Assembly: GCF_900182925.1 (NCBI RefSeq)
Contig: NZ_LT900024.1
Location: forward strand, 1,550,001-1,614,000
From: Psychrobacter sp. LV10R520-6
GTDB taxonomy: Bacteria > Pseudomonadota > Gammaproteobacteria > Pseudomonadales > Moraxellaceae
Length of the DNA: 64,000 bases
Direction of reading: 5' to 3'
The position numbers were made by a program, and so were the translations under genes. The notes under the pieces were generated by a model, which searched no databases, was not told the origin of the DNA, and saw only the letters and a program-made list of their open reading frames with translations. Positions 1 to 8,460 of the stretch are shown one piece after another; positions within the stretch are counted from its first letter, which is position 1; every line of letters begins with the position of its first letter.

Positions 1-713
1 AGCTGCGCCGTGCCGGTGATTTACCTTGGTTACGCCCCGATGCCAAAGCGCAAGTGACATTGAAGTATGACGGCAATCGCCCGACTGCTATTGATGCGGT
101 GGTGCTGTCTACTCAGCATGATCCCAGTATTTCACAAACTGATTTGCAAGAAGCGGTGATGGAGTCCATCATCAAGCATGTATTACCAGCCGACCTCTTG
201 CACGCGGGCACTCGTTACCACATCAACCCAACCGGCAAGTTTGTCATTGGCGGCCCTGTTGGAGATGCGGGACTTACTGGACGTAAAATCATCGTTGATA
301 CCTATGGCGGTATGGCGCGTCATGGCGGCGGTGCATTTAGTGGTAAAGATCCTTCTAAGGTTGACCGCAGTGCCGCCTATGCGGTACGCTACGTTGCCAA
401 AAACCTAGTCGCCGCAGGTATTACTGATCGTTGTGAAGTACAAGTTAGTTATGCTATTGGCGTTGCTGAGCCTACTTCTATCTCGGTCAATACCTTTGGT
501 ACTAGCAAAATCAGCTCTGATGAAATCATCCGACTGATTCGCAAGCATTTTGATTTACGTCCTTACGGTATCACCCGTATGCTTAATCTATTGCAGCCCA
601 TGTATCAGCAAACCGCGTCCTTTGGACATTTTGGTCGCCCAGGCTCGGAGACTGCCTTTACGTGGGAAAAAACTGATAAAGCGGAAATTTTAAAAGCAGA
701 TGCTGGGTTATAA
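1..713 (+). CDS. metK: S-adenosylmethionine synthase, 3' part
   Basis: Makes S-adenosylmethionine from methionine and ATP in the cytosol. The frame is open from base 3 with no start inside the window, so the gene is cut by the window edge. About 236 C-terminal residues remain of a family that is usually about 385-390 long. Family-typical stretches are visible: LPWLRPDAK near the left edge, [35 protein letters not shown] and [16 protein letters not shown], the last two in the catalytic core. The C-terminal YGHFGR-like segment is present as FGHFGRPG. A strong hairpin follows the stop, so metK looks like the end of its transcript. Identification is by direct motif recognition. Confidence 0.97.
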   Translation, partial: LRRAGDLPWLRPDAKAQVTLKYDGNRPTAIDAVVLSTQHDPSISQTDLQEAVMESIIKHVLPADLLHAGTRYHINPTGKFVIGGPVGDAGLTGRKIIVDTYGGMARHGGGAFSGKDPSKVDRSAAYAVRYVAKNLVAAGITDRCEVQVSYAIGVAEPTSISVNTFGTSKISSDEIIRLIRKHFDLRPYGITRMLNLLQPMYQQTASFGHFGRPGSETAFTWEKTDKAEILKADAGL

Positions 714-748
714 CGACTCAGCATTACTGATAATAAGCACTAAAGTAT

Positions 749-806
749 TAAAGTCGGACTTCATAGCAGTATAATGCTTGATTAGAAGTCCGGCTTTAAT
801 TTTTGC
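749..806 (+). terminator. Rho-independent terminator after metK
   Basis: Inverted repeat AAAGTCGGACTTC / GAAGTCCGGCTTT, with one G-T wobble, followed by ATTTTT. It lies about 36 bases after the metK stop. Confidence 0.75.
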
Positions 807-924
807 CGATCTGCTTTAAGTTACACTTTTTATATTATTCTTTATATCTTTAAGCGTTACTATTGCTTCGACGAACAATTTTATCAATCCACATTCACAT
901 ATTTTTAATAAATAGGAGAAGCTT

Positions 925-1323
925 ATGTCTCAAGACAATAGTCAAAGCAACACTCAAGACAATGCACAAGACAACCATTTAGACCTCAACGATAGTGCGG
1001 CTACTGACGGTAATGCTAACGTTGAAATCACTCCAGAAATGCAGGGGTTTTATCAACGCGCTGATGTCATTATCGGTGTCGCAAATAGTCAATTGGGTGA
1101 TGAGGCGCATTCAGGACAAGTAGGCGCATCACTACTATATGCAGCGGCACGTTATAGCGCATCGGTCGCCTCCATTGGCTTCGTAAAAGGCGATGATTTT
1201 GCTAAAGAAAAAGATGATATCGTTGAATTCTATGTCAAACAATACCGTCAAATGCTCAGTGACAACTTGACTGACTATGCGCAAAACTTTGATAAATATA
1301 TTAATATAGATAAAGAATCATAA
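925..1323 (+). CDS. DUF3144 family protein
   Basis: Small cytosolic protein of 132 residues, function unknown. Residues about 42-125 look like the DUF3144 domain: QRADVIIGVANSQL, then SLLYAAARYSASVAS, then an acidic helix ending in the YRQMLSDNL region. The first 35 or so residues are a low-complexity, Gln/Asn/Asp-rich extension (repeats of the QDN type) that the family core does not need. A good ribosome site (AGGAGAAG) sits a few bases before the ATG. The gene has its own terminator and no obvious operon partner, so it seems monocistronic. The family call comes from recognising the core pattern. Confidence 0.8.
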   Translation: MSQDNSQSNTQDNAQDNHLDLNDSAATDGNANVEITPEMQGFYQRADVIIGVANSQLGDEAHSGQVGASLLYAAARYSASVASIGFVKGDDFAKEKDDIVEFYVKQYRQMLSDNLTDYAQNFDKYINIDKES

Positions 1324-1342
1324 TTAACATATCAACTAACAT

Positions 1343-1374
1343 AATAGCCCATCTAATTGATGGGCTATTTTTTT
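1343..1374 (+). terminator. Rho-independent terminator
   Basis: Perfect stem AATAGCCCATC / GATGGGCTATT followed by a run of T, just after the DUF3144 gene. Confidence 0.85.
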
Positions 1375-1537
1375 GGGTGAAATATGAGAGGTGAGATATA
1401 ACCACCCTACTTTTATTGTCTTCTATAACGCTAAAAATACGGTATGATAATCGGTAACTGATTAGAGCTCGAAAATGATTCTAATAACGAATATGACTCC
1501 AATAGAAAGCCATTAAATTCATAGATAAGGACATCTT

Positions 1538-1888
1538 ATGATTATTAACCGTTTACCGGTATCGTGGAAATCTTGCCTTTCATTACTTGGATTTACAGTA
1601 ACGATAACTTTGGCAGGCTGTACTAGTATGGTCAACGTCCCCGCCCCCGATACCAAGCCTATTCACACTCCTAACTCTGCTAGCACCGACAATCCAGTAT
1701 CAAACGCTAACGGTTTTACTAAATGCCCGCCTTTTAATCCTAAAAATACCATATGCACCATGCAGTACGATCCTGTTTGCGTCAAAGTAACGACTAATTC
1801 AGGAACAAGTTCTCGCACTGCAGGTAACGCCTGCTCAGCATGTGGCACTCAGGAGGCGATAGGTTATGTTAAAGACGAATGCTTATAA
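1538..1888 (+). CDS. Small lipoprotein with a Kazal-like cysteine domain
   Basis: 116 residues. The N-terminus is a lipoprotein signal: charged start, hydrophobic stretch, then LAGC at about residues 25-28, so the mature protein should be lipid-anchored in the envelope. A Ser/Pro/Asn-rich linker follows. Residues about 60-116 are Cys-rich with the order CPPF, TICTMQYDPVC, NACSACG and a final DEC. The YDPVCV...G.....NACSACG...V..EC arrangement is the usual layout of bacterial Kazal-type serine-protease-inhibitor-like domains. Inhibitory activity is inference only; many bacterial members are uncharacterised. It is flanked by its own spacing and by the terminator at about 1991. Confidence 0.7.
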   Translation: MIINRLPVSWKSCLSLLGFTVTITLAGCTSMVNVPAPDTKPIHTPNSASTDNPVSNANGFTKCPPFNPKNTICTMQYDPVCVKVTTNSGTSSRTAGNACSACGTQEAIGYVKDECL

Positions 1889-1990
1889 GTTCGTTCATAA
1901 CAACGCTAGCTTAAATAGCTGAAATCTCAAGCAGATTTGGTTAACGCTATGTTAAATAGACTAGGTATGTTAAATACCTTGCCTCACATA

Positions 1991-2036
1991 AAAAAACCCA
2001 ACTCGCTAATCATAAGATAGAAAGTTGGGTTTTTAT
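1991..2036. terminator. Bidirectional terminator between lipoprotein and BCCT genes
   Basis: Stem AAACCCAACT / AGTTGGGTTT with A-run and T-run on the two sides, so it can serve both the + strand lipoprotein gene and the - strand transporter. A degenerate copy of the same hairpin lies downstream of the second transporter, at about 4986-5024. Confidence 0.8.
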
Positions 2037-2082
2037 TATCAGCACTATACTACCTACTAATTTTTAGCCGTCTTTAAAACAT

Positions 2083-3738
2083 TTACTTATCAGGCTCGCT
2101 AATTTTAGGCGGACCCTTTAATAGATGCTCATCACGAAACTCATTGGCTGAGTTATGCTCCGCAGATTCCTCAGTAACAAACCATTGCTGGTTACGATAC
2201 AGGATCAAACGATCTCGACTAAGTCCCCGTAGTAAGGAGTACATCATCACAACTATCACAATGGCAAAGGGGAAACCTGAGACAATAGACGCCGCTTGCA
2301 ACGCCCCTAAGCCACCTGCTGCCAATAGTACGGCAGCGATAACGCCTTCCGTACCTGCCCAAAACAGACGCTGAATCTTTGGTGGATTGGTATTACCACC
2401 TGAGGTCAACATGTCAATGACAAAACTGGCTGAATCTGATGACGTTACAAACCACAGGACAATCATCACCACAATGAGCAAGTTAACCGCTGAGGTTAGT
2501 GGATAAGACTCCATCAGCTTAAAAATGGCACTACCGGTATCTGCTTGAACTGCTTCAATTAGACCAGGACTGACCATACTAGGGTCAGCCGCAGCCATTA
2601 GCTCCATATTTACCGCTGAACCACCAAAGGCGGTAAACCATAAGAACAAAATAGTAATAGGAATTAACAACACCCCTAATATGAACTCACGAATGGTACG
2701 ACCACGAGAAATACGAGCAACAAATACTCCAACGAACGGCGACCAGCTTATCCACCATGCCCAATAGAAAATCGTCCATGACGCCTGCCAATTTTCTTCA
2801 CCGCTATAAGATTCGGTCCAAAGACCTAATGGCACAATCTGATGTAAATAGTTACCGATGTTTTCTACAAAGCTGTTGAAGATAAACTGGGTAGGCCCTA
2901 AGATAATCACAAAGCTTAGTAGCACAATGGTTAAAAAGATATTAATATCACTTAGGCGCTTAATCCCTTTATCAAGCCCCATAAACAGGGATAGCCCTGC
3001 CAGCATAGTGATAAAGGCAATCAAAATAATCTGTACGGTAATATTATTGGGAATACCAAATAAAGTCTCAAGGCCTGAGTTAATCTGCAATACCCCAAGA
3101 CCCAACGTAGTCACTACCCCAAACATCGTACCAAATACCGCCAGCGTATCCACCGTATGGCCCCAACCGCCGTAGATTTTTTTACCTAATATTGGGTATA
3201 GTGTCGAGCGAATGGCCAGTGGTAAACCCACTCGGTAGTGAAAATAAGCCAATGACAAAGCGACCATGCCGTAGAGAGCCCATACATGTAGACCATAATG
3301 CAGGAACGAGATGTTCATTGCTTGCTTGGCCGCAGCGATCGTTTCAGCCTCTCCTAATGGTGGCGCCATGAAGTGATATAATGGCTCAGCCGTTCCCCAA
3401 TAGAGCAATCCAATACCGATACCGGCTGAAAACAGCATGCCAATCCAAGATACTAGGTTATACTCCGGCTTCTCGTTCTGATGGCCGAGCCTGATATCAC
3501 CGTATCGACTAAACATCATGTAAATGCTCATAACTAAAGTTAGGTTGACTACCACAATAAAGAACCAGCCAAAACGCAGAGAAATAAACGCTTTTGCTTG
3601 GCCAAACACTTCGCTCGCCAAATCATTAAAAAAGGCGCCAAAGATAATAAATGCGACAATTAGAATTGCCGAAGATAAAAACACAGGTTTGCTTACCCGT
3701 GGAAAAGGGCCCAATCGGCCAACTTTCACATGATCCAT
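2083..3738 (-). CDS. BCCT family (betaine/carnitine/choline) transporter, copy 1
   Basis: Secondary transporter of the inner membrane for a quaternary-ammonium compound; the exact substrate cannot be read from sequence. 551 residues with about 12 hydrophobic segments. Family signatures are the glycine-rich FSAGIGIGLLYWGTAEPL (about 103-120) in TM3 and FYWAWWISWSPFVG (about 324-337) in TM8, followed by the conserved ARISRGRTIRE loop. The C-terminal cytoplasmic tail is short (about 45 residues). It is a clear paralogue of the gene at 5071-6714, nearly the same length and with matching N- and C-termini. An IS630 element sits about 60 bases upstream of its start and may have separated it from its original promoter. 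Confidence 0.95.
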   Translation of the reverse strand: MDHVKVGRLGPFPRVSKPVFLSSAILIVAFIIFGAFFNDLASEVFGQAKAFISLRFGWFFIVVVNLTLVMSIYMMFSRYGDIRLGHQNEKPEYNLVSWIGMLFSAGIGIGLLYWGTAEPLYHFMAPPLGEAETIAAAKQAMNISFLHYGLHVWALYGMVALSLAYFHYRVGLPLAIRSTLYPILGKKIYGGWGHTVDTLAVFGTMFGVVTTLGLGVLQINSGLETLFGIPNNITVQIILIAFITMLAGLSLFMGLDKGIKRLSDINIFLTIVLLSFVIILGPTQFIFNSFVENIGNYLHQIVPLGLWTESYSGEENWQASWTIFYWAWWISWSPFVGVFVARISRGRTIREFILGVLLIPITILFLWFTAFGGSAVNMELMAAADPSMVSPGLIEAVQADTGSAIFKLMESYPLTSAVNLLIVVMIVLWFVTSSDSASFVIDMLTSGGNTNPPKIQRLFWAGTEGVIAAVLLAAGGLGALQAASIVSGFPFAIVIVVMMYSLLRGLSRDRLILYRNQQWFVTEESAEHNSANEFRDEHLLKGPPKISEPDK

Positions 3739-3799
3739 GTAGTAATCTCAAATTTTTAAGGAGCACACCTTAACAAGATACTTGGCAACTATCAAATTA

Positions 3800-4879
3800 T
3801 ACCAATCCCAACAATTAAAGTTGTGCCCATACACGAGTAGTCAAAGAGCGAATCCTCTTTGGCTGCTCAAGCAACTTATTCCAAGCAGAGCAAGCTGCAT
3901 CAACAATAGACTCATAGTCCTCATAACAGCGATTAGACAACTCATTCTGTTTAAGATACTGCCACACGCCCTCAGACGGGTTTAACTCAGGTGAATAAGG
4001 CGGCAGTTTAAGCATCGTTACATTAGACTGATTCAAGCTTGGTTGATGCCATAGTGCCCCATCCACAACCGCATGACGATCCTTTGGAACCGCTTTACTA
4101 ATCTCTTGCATATGCAAGAGCATGGTATGTTTATTAACCCAAGGTAATATCAGTCCCACACTGTCTCCTGTGGCAGGACAAAAGGCACCAAAGATATAGG
4201 TTGATAAGAACTGTTGTTGTTTGATGAGCCGAGGTCTTTGTCCGCGGTAATGCCAGACTCGAGTCAGTGATCCTTGTTGTCCTATGCGAGTTTCATCTTG
4301 AAACCAGATATCGACTTGTTGACAGTCAATACCTTCAGGTAATATTTCTTTGACACGGGTTATAAAGTTTTTTTAAAAGTTTCTTGTACTTCTTCATCTG
4401 CTTTTGGGTGTTGACTACGAGCGCTTATCCAGCTCATACCGATACGCTTTAACATCTCGTAAATACCGTTAACGGTATAGTGAGCGTTATAGTGTTCTTT
4501 GGCTATCTGTTGGATGTCTTGACCGGTTAGACGACCGCCAGCTCGCTTTTCTTGCTCAGATACGATCATGGCTTTAAAGGCATCTATGTCGGATTCCGCC
4601 AGTTTGCTGTGTCGACCTCGGTGGGGACGGTCATAGATACTGTCAAGTCCCCGTTGAAGATAACTTTTCTTGGTGCGTCTGGCAGTTTCAGGGTGAATGT
4701 AGAGGTCTTTGGCAATATCGTTAGTGGCTTTGCCTATGCTATATTGATATAGAATAAGTAGACGTTGGCGAGCTCTGGGGTTACTCTCGGTCTTCGAGAG
4801 TTTGCCAAAGCCATGATCTTTTAGGATATATGTTGGTATAGTCATGGTTGAATATATACTATATATTTTGGGTTTGGTA
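3800..4879 (-). mobile_element. IS630-family insertion sequence
   Basis: About 1.08 kb element. The ends carry short imperfect inverted repeats, TACCAATCCCAA at the left and TACCAAACCCAA read inward from the right. Both begin with TA, as expected for a family that targets and duplicates TA. It contains the two-frame transposase described separately. It lies between two tandem BCCT genes, close to the start of copy 1. Transposase and transporter point the same way, so read-through from the element into the transporter is possible. Confidence 0.85.
3815..4845 (-). CDS. IS630-family transposase, two frames joined by -1 shift
   Basis: The first frame (4845-4360, 161 residues) holds the helix-turn-helix DNA-binding half, with the segments DIAKDLYIHPETARR and LDSIYDRPHRGR. 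The second frame continues from about 4369 to 3815 and carries the DDE catalytic half: VDIWFQDETRIGQQG (first Asp), AVVDGALWHQ (second Asp) and PPYSPELNPSEGVW (Glu). The two frames meet at a run of seven A on the coding strand (4374-4368). A -1 slip there gives an uninterrupted protein of about 343 residues, the usual IS630 length. Some IS630 relatives make their transposase this way, so this is probably programmed slippage rather than damage. That last point is inference. Confidence 0.85.
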
Positions 4880-4920
4880 TTAGATTAGACACCTTCCAGT
4901 TTTGTAATCTATTTAAAAAC

Positions 4921-4955
4921 TAAAAAACCCTAAGACAGCAAGCTATCTTAGGGCA
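4921..4955 (-). terminator. Terminator downstream of BCCT copy 2
   Basis: Stem CCCTAAGA / TCTTAGGG. On the - strand it is followed by TTTTTTA, so it should stop transcription coming from the transporter at 5071-6714. Confidence 0.7.
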
Positions 4956-4985
4956 CATTACGACAGAAATATTAGATTATCAGCC

Positions 4986-5024
4986 AAACCTAACTCGCTA
5001 GTCATAACATAGGAAGTTGGGTTC
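4986..5024 (-). terminator. Decayed second copy of the BCCT-associated hairpin
   Basis: AACCTAACT / AGTTGGGTT stem with one mismatch. Spacing and loop resemble the terminator at 1991-2036. This suggests the BCCT duplication included its downstream terminator. Confidence 0.55.
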
Positions 5025-5070
5025 TTTGTCAGTAGCAATCGATCAACAGAAAGCTGTCTGGCATCAGTGC

Positions 5071-6714
5071 CTAATCACCTTTGACAATCTTAGGTGGCCC
5101 TTTTAACAGATGCTCATCGACAAATTCATTGGCCGAATTATGATCTGCTGATTCATCCGTAATAAAGCCCTGCTGAGCCCGATATAAAATCAGACGATCG
5201 CGACTAAGACCACGCAATAATGCATACATCATTACAAAAATTACCAAGGCAAACGGCAGTCCTGCTATGACGGCAGCGGCTTTTAATGCTGACAATCCGC
5301 CAGCTGCAAGCAATATAGCAGCAATAACACCTTCGGTAGTTGCCCAAAATAAACGCTGAATCTTGGGTGGGTTGGTATCCCCGCCTGCGGTCAGCATATC
5401 AATGACAAAACTTGCCGAGTCTGATGACGTCACAAACCAAAGCATGATCATAATCACAATCAGTAGCGTAATGGGTTTTGCCAATGGATAGTACTCAACC
5501 AATTTAAAAATCGCACTACCTGTATCTGCCTGTACCGCTTCAACCAATCCTGGACTAATACCAGTCACAGCAGAGGCAAGCTCCATTTGAATAGCAACAC
5601 CGCCAAAAGTAGTAAACCAGAAGAATAAAATCAGCATGGGAATTAACAGAACACCCAATACAAACTCACGGATGGTACGACCACGACTGATTCGGGCAAT
5701 AAATATACCAACGAATGGCGACCAACTGACCCACCACGCCCAATAAAATACCGTCCAAGCGCCTTGCCAATCCGTGCCGCTATAAGACTCACCCCACGTT
5801 CCTAGAGGAACAATCGCCACGATATAATTTCCGATGTTTTCGATAAAGCTATCAAAGATAAAGAGGGTTGGTCCTAAAATTACCATGAACGCAAGTAAAA
5901 CAATGGTGAACCCAATATTGATATCGCTAAGTCGCTTAATACCTTTATCTAGTCCCATCATAACGGAAATTGCTGCAAGCGCTGTAATGAAGGCAATTAA
6001 AGCAAACTGTATGGTTAAACTATTGGGAATGCCAAACAGCTTCTCGAGTCCGGAATTGATCTGCATCACCCCAAGACCAAGCGATGTGACCACGCCAAAC
6101 ATAGTACCAAATACCGCCAAGATATCGACGGCATGACCCCATGGGCCGTAAATCTTTTTACCCAATATTGGATATAAGGTCGAGCGAATCGATAAGGGTA
6201 GCCCGCGACGAAAATGAAAATAAGCTAAAGATAGCGCCACAATAGTATAAATCGCCCAAGCATGTAGACCCCAATGTAGAAATGAGATATTCATGGCTTG
6301 CTTCGCTGCAGCAACGGTCTCAGCCTCACCCATAGGTGGCGCCATAAAGTGGTATAAGGGCTCAGCCGTTCCCCAATACACTAAACCAATACCGATACCT
6401 GCCGAAAACAACATCCCAATCCATGAAAACAGCTTGTATTGCGGTCGCTCGGTCTGATTGCCTAGCCGAATGTCACCATAGCGACTCATAGCTAAGTAGA
6501 TACAAAGTACTAATGCCGCATTGACTAAAATAATAAAAAGCCAACCAAATTTGTCAGCAATAAAATTTTGTAAGAAGCTAAACAGCGTACCCGCAGTTTC
6601 AGTAAAAAATGCCCCAAAAATAATAAATCCAACGATTAACAGTATCGAGACAATAAATACGGGTTTATTCACCCGTGGAAAAGGCCCCAACCGACCTACT
6701 TTTACTTCATCCAT
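5071..6714 (-). CDS. BCCT family (betaine/carnitine/choline) transporter, copy 2
   Basis: 547-residue inner-membrane transporter, paralogous to the gene at 2083-3738. The shared start is MD.VKVGRLGPFPRV, and the glycine-rich FSAGIGIGLVYWGTAEPL, YWAWWVSWSPFVG and RISRGRTIREFVLG segments match. The tail ends almost identically (DEHLLKGPPKI). The upstream 70 bases also align with those of copy 1, so the duplication covers the 5' leader. Differences are spread over the whole length, including the loop near residues 40-60, so it is an old duplication. Substrate choice between betaine, choline and relatives is not visible. No betaine biosynthesis genes are nearby. Confidence 0.95.
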   Translation of the reverse strand: MDEVKVGRLGPFPRVNKPVFIVSILLIVGFIIFGAFFTETAGTLFSFLQNFIADKFGWLFIILVNAALVLCIYLAMSRYGDIRLGNQTERPQYKLFSWIGMLFSAGIGIGLVYWGTAEPLYHFMAPPMGEAETVAAAKQAMNISFLHWGLHAWAIYTIVALSLAYFHFRRGLPLSIRSTLYPILGKKIYGPWGHAVDILAVFGTMFGVVTSLGLGVMQINSGLEKLFGIPNSLTIQFALIAFITALAAISVMMGLDKGIKRLSDINIGFTIVLLAFMVILGPTLFIFDSFIENIGNYIVAIVPLGTWGESYSGTDWQGAWTVFYWAWWVSWSPFVGIFIARISRGRTIREFVLGVLLIPMLILFFWFTTFGGVAIQMELASAVTGISPGLVEAVQADTGSAIFKLVEYYPLAKPITLLIVIMIMLWFVTSSDSASFVIDMLTAGGDTNPPKIQRLFWATTEGVIAAILLAAGGLSALKAAAVIAGLPFALVIFVMMYALLRGLSRDRLILYRAQQGFITDESADHNSANEFVDEHLLKGPPKIVKGD

Positions 6715-6841
6715 GCTTCAATCTCATAGTATAAGGAGTGTAAGGAAGCTCACTTTAACAAAGTAACCCTTTATTATCAAACTATTACAAAAACAAACTG
6801 CATAGAAATAACTCAGATGTTGTTGTTATTTCTATGATGAA

Positions 6842-6928
6842 ATGAGTCAGCTTGCACAAATTGAATCAGAAAATGACCAACTACAAGCAACAACTGAGTC
6901 GAATAACATCTCTTCTACTCAACCCTAA
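6842..6928 (+). other. Possible short ORF or gene remnant
   Basis: A 28-codon ATG frame (starting MSQLAQIESENDQL) rich in polar residues, in the gap between the BCCT gene and the sugar dehydrogenase. No ribosome site is obvious and no family is recognised. It may be the tail of a lost gene or chance. Confidence 0.15.
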
Positions 6929-6971
6929 GTAGAACGATACGGTGAGGTTGGCACTGTAGCGGATACCGTGC

Positions 6972-8258
6972 TTAATCAGGCAACAATCTCAGCAACTTAG
7001 CATCGTTACCATCTTCTAATAGCCACACTTCTCCATCTACCGCCAGTACACTGCGAATACGCGCACCCATATCATAGCGATAACGCTCGCTAGGTATATT
7101 AGATTTATTACTTGAGCCTAAATCAACCACTATCAACGCTTTAGACGATAGTCCACTGATAAGCGCATCTCCTTGCCATGCCGGAAAGTCTTTATGGCTA
7201 CCCGATGAATATATACTCATAGATGACGGTGATATTACCGGCGTCCAAGTAATCTTGGGTGCTATAAAATCAGGACGAGTATCGTGATCGGGGATATCAG
7301 TGCCTGAATAATTGCGTCCGTTAGACACAATAGGCCAACCATAATTGCTACCTTGTTCAATCAGGTTGAACTCATCTCCGCCTTTTGGACCCATCTCATG
7401 TGCCCAAAGTTTGCCTGTTTTATCAAACGTCATACCCAGTACATTGCGATGGCCTGTCGTCCAAAACTGTGCGGAGATATCACTAGAGTTAGTAGCAAAT
7501 GGATTATCTGATGGCACAGTACCATCAGGATTCAGCCGTATTATTTTGCCCAAGTTGACGGTCATGTCTTGCGCGGGGTCTTTTTTCTGACGCTCGCCTG
7601 AGCTGATATATAAATAACGCCCGTCAGGGGAGAATAGTAAACGGTGGCTATAATGCCCTTGCCCTTTAACTTTCGGGGTTTGCTGCCAAATAGGGCTAAT
7701 GGCTTGCAAGCTTGGCATCTTGCTATTCAATCCCGTCAATTGGGCTTTAATAACTTTAGCCCCAAAGGTGTTATCTTCAGAGCCTATACCGGCTTCAATA
7801 TAGCTTAAATAGACCCTATTGGTGGTTGCAAAGTCTGGCGCAACAACGATATCCCCCAATCCGCCTTGCCCCCCATAAGCGACTTTAGGCACACCGCCTA
7901 CTGCCGTCTTAACTCCTGTCCTAGCATCAACAACGAATAACTCCCCTGTTTTTTGAGTAACCAGCAGTTTGAGCGGCTCAGCGCTACTATCATTATCATT
8001 TTTGGGTAGCGCGGTCATCGCCCATGGCTCATCAAAGCTAGCGACGGCTTGGGTCGTAAAAGTAGGTTTATTATTACGCGTTTGCTCGTCGGATATAGGA
8101 TCGTCAGATGTATGAATGTTATTGGCTGGTTTACTATCAGTCACTTCTACCTTTGCTGTATCTGTGTTCACAGTTGATGGGTTAGAGCAGGCAGAGGTGC
8201 TAAATAGTAATGCCATCATGCTCAAAACGGCGCTTGTACGTTTGGTATTGATTAACAT
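6972..8258 (-). CDS. PQQ-dependent aldose sugar dehydrogenase-like lipoprotein (YliI type)
   Basis: Predicted periplasmic, lipid-anchored beta-propeller oxidoreductase of the glucose/sorbosone dehydrogenase family, oxidising aldose sugars with PQQ. The ATG at 8258 fits best: it has GGGGGTAAAG just upstream and starts a signal peptide ending in STSAC. A longer frame from a TTG at 8276 would swallow that ribosome site. Propeller signatures include GGLGDIVVAPDF, YSHRLLFSPDGRYLYISSGER, TGHRNVLGMTF, HEMGPKGGDEFN and NYGWP. Length (428) is normal allowing for an added linker at about residues 30-65. No PQQ biosynthesis genes are in the window. The true substrate is unknown. Confidence 0.87.
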   Translation of the reverse strand: MLINTKRTSAVLSMMALLFSTSACSNPSTVNTDTAKVEVTDSKPANNIHTSDDPISDEQTRNNKPTFTTQAVASFDEPWAMTALPKNDNDSSAEPLKLLVTQKTGELFVVDARTGVKTAVGGVPKVAYGGQGGLGDIVVAPDFATTNRVYLSYIEAGIGSEDNTFGAKVIKAQLTGLNSKMPSLQAISPIWQQTPKVKGQGHYSHRLLFSPDGRYLYISSGERQKKDPAQDMTVNLGKIIRLNPDGTVPSDNPFATNSSDISAQFWTTGHRNVLGMTFDKTGKLWAHEMGPKGGDEFNLIEQGSNYGWPIVSNGRNYSGTDIPDHDTRPDFIAPKITWTPVISPSSMSIYSSGSHKDFPAWQGDALISGLSSKALIVVDLGSSNKSNIPSERYRYDMGARIRSVLAVDGEVWLLEDGNDAKLLRLLPD

Positions 8259-8360
8259 AATTTTCTTTACCCCCAACAGTATTGTTTATAACTTAGTATT
8301 ATTTATAACATAGTGGAAGCGCTTAGGAGGTAAAAATAATAGTTAAGCGATAAACAAATA

Positions 8361-8398
8361 AAACCCCACACTTGCTAAGACAGATGCGGGGTTAGTTT
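8361..8398 (-). terminator. Terminator downstream of clpB
   Basis: AACCCC..CA / TG..GGGGTT hairpin. On the - strand it ends in TTTTATTT, about 65 bases after the clpB stop. Confidence 0.65.
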
Positions 8399-8460
8399 AT
8401 CATTAGAACTTTATTTTCAAGTAATTAGAGCCTTATTATTAAATAATAGAAGACTTGCTC

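Noticed and set aside
3782..3985. Frames on the + strand within the IS630 element
   Set aside because: They are antisense shadows of the transposase; composition is not protein-like.
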